A stretch of DNA of 20,373 nucleotides from Chara braunii. Lineage: Eukaryota > Streptophyta > Charophyceae > Charales > Characeae. The notes beneath the pieces are model-generated. The model saw nothing but the letters and a program-made list of their open reading frames with translations. It was not told where the DNA came from and did no database searches. Of this stretch, positions 17,224 to 20,373 are shown one piece after another. The DNA is taken from assembly GCA_003427395.1 (NCBI GenBank), contig BFEA01000036.1:4406508-4426880 (forward strand), written 5' to 3'. The translations under genes and the position numbers were made by a program. Each line of letters opens with the position of its first letter. Position 1 is the first letter of the stretch.

Positions 17224-18065
17224 AGCACTCCACAAAGACAGGGAGGAGGAAGATCAGAGAGACAGCAGAAAAGGGGGGTGGACGAGTGCAAACGAACCGC
17301 AATCAGATATAACAATCAGCACCACAATGACATCTCACAGTCACGGACAAGGATTGAACGCGCTTGGGTAAGGGTGCTAGACACAGAAAAGGCAGAGACA
17401 TGTTTCTGTTAGAAGCGAATGAAGAGCAGAGGCTGAAGCAAGAGAATTCAGAAAAATGGAAGGGAAGGAGCAGGAGCACTCTCCAAGAACAATGCTCCCC
17501 TTTTTCCTCTGGACATAACGCCCCATCATTGATCAAGAACGCACAGACTTTTTTCGGGTTCCAATACAGCCATGATGCTAGGGCAGTGCAGTTGGGGCAA
17601 GAAAGGTAGCTGGACCATGCCCTTATTGTCATTGCCCTGCAAATGGGCGGTCAAGCGAATCACTTAAAAATACAAGAAGAAAAACAAAAACAAAAACAAA
17701 ACAACAGCAGCCCAATTCGCTTCATTTTGTCAATGTCTTGCAAATATTTGTCCCACGTCTACTCAGTTTCTCTCATCTCTATCCCAATAAGGTGGGAAGC
17801 ACCACCCTTTAACCAAAAAGCTGCATCGCCCCTTCCCTCCTTTCCCGAAAGACTTCCCCTCCCATCACTCCCCTCCCTTTAAGAGCTCTCCTTCTCATCC
17901 TTCTATCCTCGTGCCATGCTCTCATTCGCTTCCATATATCCGTCATCTACTCTTCTTCCTCTCGCTCGGCATTTCCATCCGTTGTCTCCCTGTGTATACA
18001 TAACTCTGCATGCCATTCCCATATTACCATCCCGCTTCATGCACTTCTTTGCACGCTCATCGAGG
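17224..18065. other. Flanking sequence, no gene recognised
   Basis: This flank is purine-rich in the first 250 bp, contains an (AAAAAC)n-like patch at about 17670-17705, and is pyrimidine-rich from 17760 onwards. A reading frame opens at 17916 (118 codons), but it runs into the repeated purine-rich block and resembles no known protein. I do not call it a gene. Confidence 0.55.
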
Positions 18066-18319
18066 AGGCAACCACTGAAGAAGAGCGAAGGGGAGAGGAC
18101 AACGAGAAAGGGAGGCAGGCAGAAGAGAGAGCAACTTGAGGAACAAGAACAGAAGCACGAGGGGGAGAAAGTGGAGCAGGGCTGTTTTTTTGAGAAGGCA
18201 ACCACTGAAGAAGAGCGAAGGGGAGAGGACAACGAGAAAGGGAGGAGGCGGGCAGAAGAGAGAGCAACTTGAGGAACAAGAACAGAAGCACGAGGGGGAG
18301 AAAGTGGAGCAGGGCTGTT
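18066..18319 (+). repeat. Tandem duplication of a purine-rich block of about 125 bp, period 130
   Basis: Copy 1 (18066-18187) and copy 2 (18196-18319) are almost identical, from AGGCAACCACTGAAGAAGAG to GTGGAGCAGGGCTGTT, except for a 3-bp insertion in copy 2. They are joined by a T-rich TTTTTGAGA spacer. Each can encode a Lys/Glu-rich coiled-coil-like peptide (REQLEEQEQKHEGEKVEQG), but the 130-bp period shifts frame between copies. The near identity points to a recent duplication. Confidence 0.95.
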
Positions 18320-18651
18320 GTGAATACGGCCAAATCAAAGGGAACATAGAACACAAAAAAAAGGGACATGAGGAAGGCGGGAGAGATCCAACAAGGAGTA
18401 CAAGCGGAGGAGGAGAAGAAGAAGAGAATGTGCACCACCTCTCTCTCTCCCCCCCTCAAGACAAGGAAGACGACTAGGATGACAATAAAGAAGTCGAAAA
18501 GAACAAAAAAGAAGAAAAAAACATTGCATTGTCACAACCGCCTCGTTCTCCCTCTCTCTCCCCACTCGCTTCCTCCTTTCCCTGTTTCTTCTCCCAACAG
18601 GTGTAGAAGTCCAGAGAAAAGGTAACGACCTGGATATTGTGCCCTCAATCA

Positions 18652-18654
<3 letters not shown>
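18320..18654. other. Purine/pyrimidine-rich flank, no gene recognised
   Basis: AAGAAG-rich stretches (about 18410-18425 and 18485-18520) and CTCTCTCCC-rich stretches (about 18440-18455 and 18545-18570) alternate. No reading frame here has recognisable protein features. Confidence 0.6.

Positions 18655-18723
<69 letters not shown>
18655..18723 (+). repeat. (CT)n microsatellite
   Basis: An uninterrupted TC dinucleotide run of 69 bases. Confidence 0.99.
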
Positions 18724-18726
<3 letters not shown>

Positions 18727-19311
18727 AAATGGGAAGGCCAGCTACAGCCAAAGAAAAAGTAGAAAGGGCTCAATTTGTTTTCTTTTTATTTAGGGGAGAT
18801 TAAGGAAGGAAAGAAAAGTAAATGAACCATTTTACATCCAAGCAACATATTTAAAAAATTGCAACCTTCCAAAAGAAAATGGTCGACTCACTGTTGCACT
18901 GCATGACACTTTCCTTGCTGCACTTTGCCTTGCTCTTTGCCTGCCACGTTCCCAGCTCCTTCCTACCCTGTGCCTGGCTACACTGTGCCTCTCTCCTTGA
19001 CATGGTGTGCACCACTCAGCTCCTTCATGTCCTACAGAAAGTAGCAGCAAGTCAGCTGCTCGAGTGGTACGACTGCAGTGCTACCCCCGACATCTGCCTC
19101 TTCACTCCGCGTGTGTGTAGCACCGCTTCTTCAAGTTCATGGTGTCTGGCCCACTACAACCCTTCCGCGGGCGCGACAAGGCAATTACTGTCAAGCATGC
19201 GTCCCAGCCGTAACCGGCACCAAAACGATGCCACACAAAGCACACTACCTTCTGATCAAGTTTCCCAAACTGCAGTGCTGCCCAGCTCAAAACGGGAAAT
19301 TCAATTTGGAG
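18724..19311. other. Flank without recognised gene
   Basis: After an A/T-rich start (18760-18880) the sequence is rich in CTTGCTGC/TTGCC words near 18895-18990, similar in style to the CA-anchored repeats at the left end of the window, though no clear alignment is visible. A 163-codon frame from 18879 (MVDSLLHCMTLSLLHFALL) has a hydrophobic N-terminus resembling a signal peptide. It continues into the 19312-19340 repeat and is probably fortuitous. Confidence 0.5.
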
Positions 19312-19590
19312 TGGGTGTGCCACCAAAAACACATCCCAAATCGAAGACCGCCAAAAACCATGCCACTTGAAATGGGAACTTGGGTGGGTCGGGCGCCAGA
19401 AACACATCCCACTTGCAAAAGAGTATGTTCCGTGAATAACTAGACGATGGTGTAAGGGAATTTTCAGCATGCGCGTAATTGGACACGTTGTCGTGAGTAG
19501 TGTTTGTCTAGCAGCCTGTAAGGGAATGTGGGTGGGTCGGACGCCAAAAACACATCCCACTTGCAAAAGAGTATGTTCCGCGCATAACTA
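19312..19590 (+). repeat. 62-bp direct repeats (two good copies, one degenerate)
   Basis: TGGGTGGGTCGG.CGCCA, then AAACACATCCCACTTGCAAA, ending AGAGTATGTTCCG..ATAACTA occurs at 19381-19442 and 19529-19590 with about four differences. A partial, weaker copy of the first half (GGGTGTGCCACCAAAAACAC, then ATCCCAAA) starts near 19312. A TGTAAGGGAAT word near 19451 is repeated at 19518. The second 62-bp copy lies inside the inverted repeat below. Confidence 0.9.
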
Positions 19591-19774
19591 CAGGAGGGGT
19601 AATCAGATGGAGCTCCCCCCAGGTGCTAGCGGTGTCTGCTCTTATCAGCACCACTAGCACTGACGGAGGCATTTTCTTTTAAAAAAAAAAGAGAGGACGG
19701 GTAATCATTACCCCATTTCCTTAGTACAGGCTGCTAGACAAACACTACTCACCACATCCTGTCCAATTTCGCGC
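19471..19774. repeat. Nested inverted-repeat (MITE-like) structure
   Basis: The outer arms 19471-19520 and 19725-19774 are reverse complements over about 50 bp; the inner 28 bp (GTGAGTAGTGTTTGTCTAGC, then AGCCTGTA) are identical. Inside them GGGGTAAT (about 19598) pairs with ATTACCCC (about 19706). Further in, GTGCTAGCGGTG (about 19623) pairs with CACCACTAGCAC (about 19649) with one mismatch. The region contains no gene. A miniature transposon or a hairpin-forming transcript are both possible; no target duplication was identified. Confidence 0.8.
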
Positions 19775-20111
19775 AAGCCCAAGACACGCTTTATTTCTCC
19801 CTGTGGCCTCTGCTAAGGCCTGAGATCATCAAACCAAACAAAACAAAACCAAAGCAAACCAATCTGTGACACAAACGAACAGTGAAAGCTCACGGAATCA
19901 CAAAGAGAACAAAAGAGGCGATGCACAACAAAAATTGAAAATTCATCATTTTCAGCATGAGACAGGAATAACACAAGAGAGTGATGAAGAAACGAGAGCA
20001 TTAAGTCGTCCGTAGTCCCACATGCGGCACGACCGGCGAAGAAAGTATAAGTTACACATCGTTCAAAAAAGAAAGTGACGAGAGACAACATGAAGAAAGC
20101 CCAGAGTTCCC
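19775..20111. other. Flank without recognised gene
   Basis: This A-rich sequence with AAACAAAACC-type words near 19835-19860 has no frame resembling a known protein. Confidence 0.6.

Positions 20112-20139
<28 letters not shown>
20112..20139 (+). repeat. A28 homopolymer
   Basis: An uninterrupted run of 28 adenines. It could be the tail of a retroposed sequence or simple slippage; no adjacent gene-derived sequence is recognised. Confidence 0.97.
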
Positions 20140-20142
<3 letters not shown>

Positions 20143-20294
20143 AGCTGATGGGGGCCAAGGTAGGCAACGAGGGAGCACATGAGGCAATAGTCACAACCGC
20201 AGCATAAGATCCGGCAAATACAAAAAAATGTATACATTTGCTCAAAAAAAAAAGCTGATTAGCGGGAAAAAAAATAATAAAACTGAACAAGTCC

Positions 20295-20298
<4 letters not shown>

Positions 20299-20373
<75 letters not shown>
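20299..20373 (+). repeat. (CT)n microsatellite at the window end
   Basis: A TC dinucleotide run of 75 bases that continues past the end of the window. Confidence 0.99.

Noticed and set aside
18879-19370. 163-codon frame with a hydrophobic N-terminus as a secreted protein
   Set aside because: It runs into the 19312-19340 non-coding repeat, has low-complexity CTTGC-driven Leu/Cys content and no recognisable domain.
20112-20139. Poly(A) tail of a processed pseudogene
   Set aside because: No gene-like sequence or flanking target duplication could be identified next to it, so simple homopolymer slippage is equally likely.
1-20373. CRISPR array, prokaryotic operons, or tRNA/rRNA genes
   Set aside because: No regular direct-repeat/spacer array, no ribosome-binding-site-led gene strings and no cloverleaf or rRNA segments were seen; the only tRNA-related sequence is the 12-base primer-binding site.

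Overview
This is eukaryotic, non-genic DNA dominated by transposable elements, most likely from a green plant or streptophyte alga. Supporting signs are a Ty3/gypsy retrotransposon whose primer-binding site matches the 3' end of initiator tRNA-Met in the usual plant form (TGGTATCAGAGC), several long CA/GA/CT microsatellites, non-autonomous DNA transposons, and no bacterial operon structure. A charophyte such as Chara would fit a repeat-rich genome of this kind, but the sequence does not prove it. I found no intact host gene.

Layout. Bases 1-3740 hold three direct, diverged copies of a repeat that begins in a CA microsatellite (about 1-860, 1388-2110 and 3407-3740). Between the second and third copies lie a 31-bp tandem repeat, a GGGTA-rich stretch and a possible hAT-like non-autonomous element (about 2443-3384). 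Bases 3741-4201 are short repeats plus a compound CA/GA microsatellite.

Bases 4202-17223 are one large Ty3/gypsy-type element on the minus strand, about 13 kb, with LTRs of about 2.2 kb. Read right to left it has: 5' LTR (15039-17223), primer-binding site (15027-15038), gag with capsid and CCHC zinc knuckle (13897-14839), a damaged protease region (13557-13896), reverse transcriptase (11872-13556), RNase H (11284-11871), a PHD-finger-like segment (10878-11300), integrase with HHCC, DDE and a GPY/F-like module (8658-10019), then an unrecognised extra sense-strand frame of about 650 codons (6732-8683, 'ORF3'), and the other LTR (4202-6407). The pol frame is split between PHD segment and integrase by an inserted foldback element of about 0.86 kb (10020-10877). 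The element is dead: gag, pol and ORF3 all carry stops or frameshifts, and the two LTRs differ at roughly 7% of sites in the stretch I compared by eye.

Bases 17224-20373 are low-complexity, purine-rich flank. They contain a duplicated block of about 130 bp (18066-18319), a 69-bp CT tract, 62-bp direct repeats overlapping a nested inverted-repeat structure (19381-19774), a 28-A run and a CT tract running off the window end.

The most interesting parts are ORF3, which sits where envelope-like or accessory genes occur in other elements; the PHD-like zinc finger between RNase H and integrase; and the junctions of the 4202-6407 LTR, which is bracketed by an 11-bp direct repeat as though it were a separate solo-LTR insertion.
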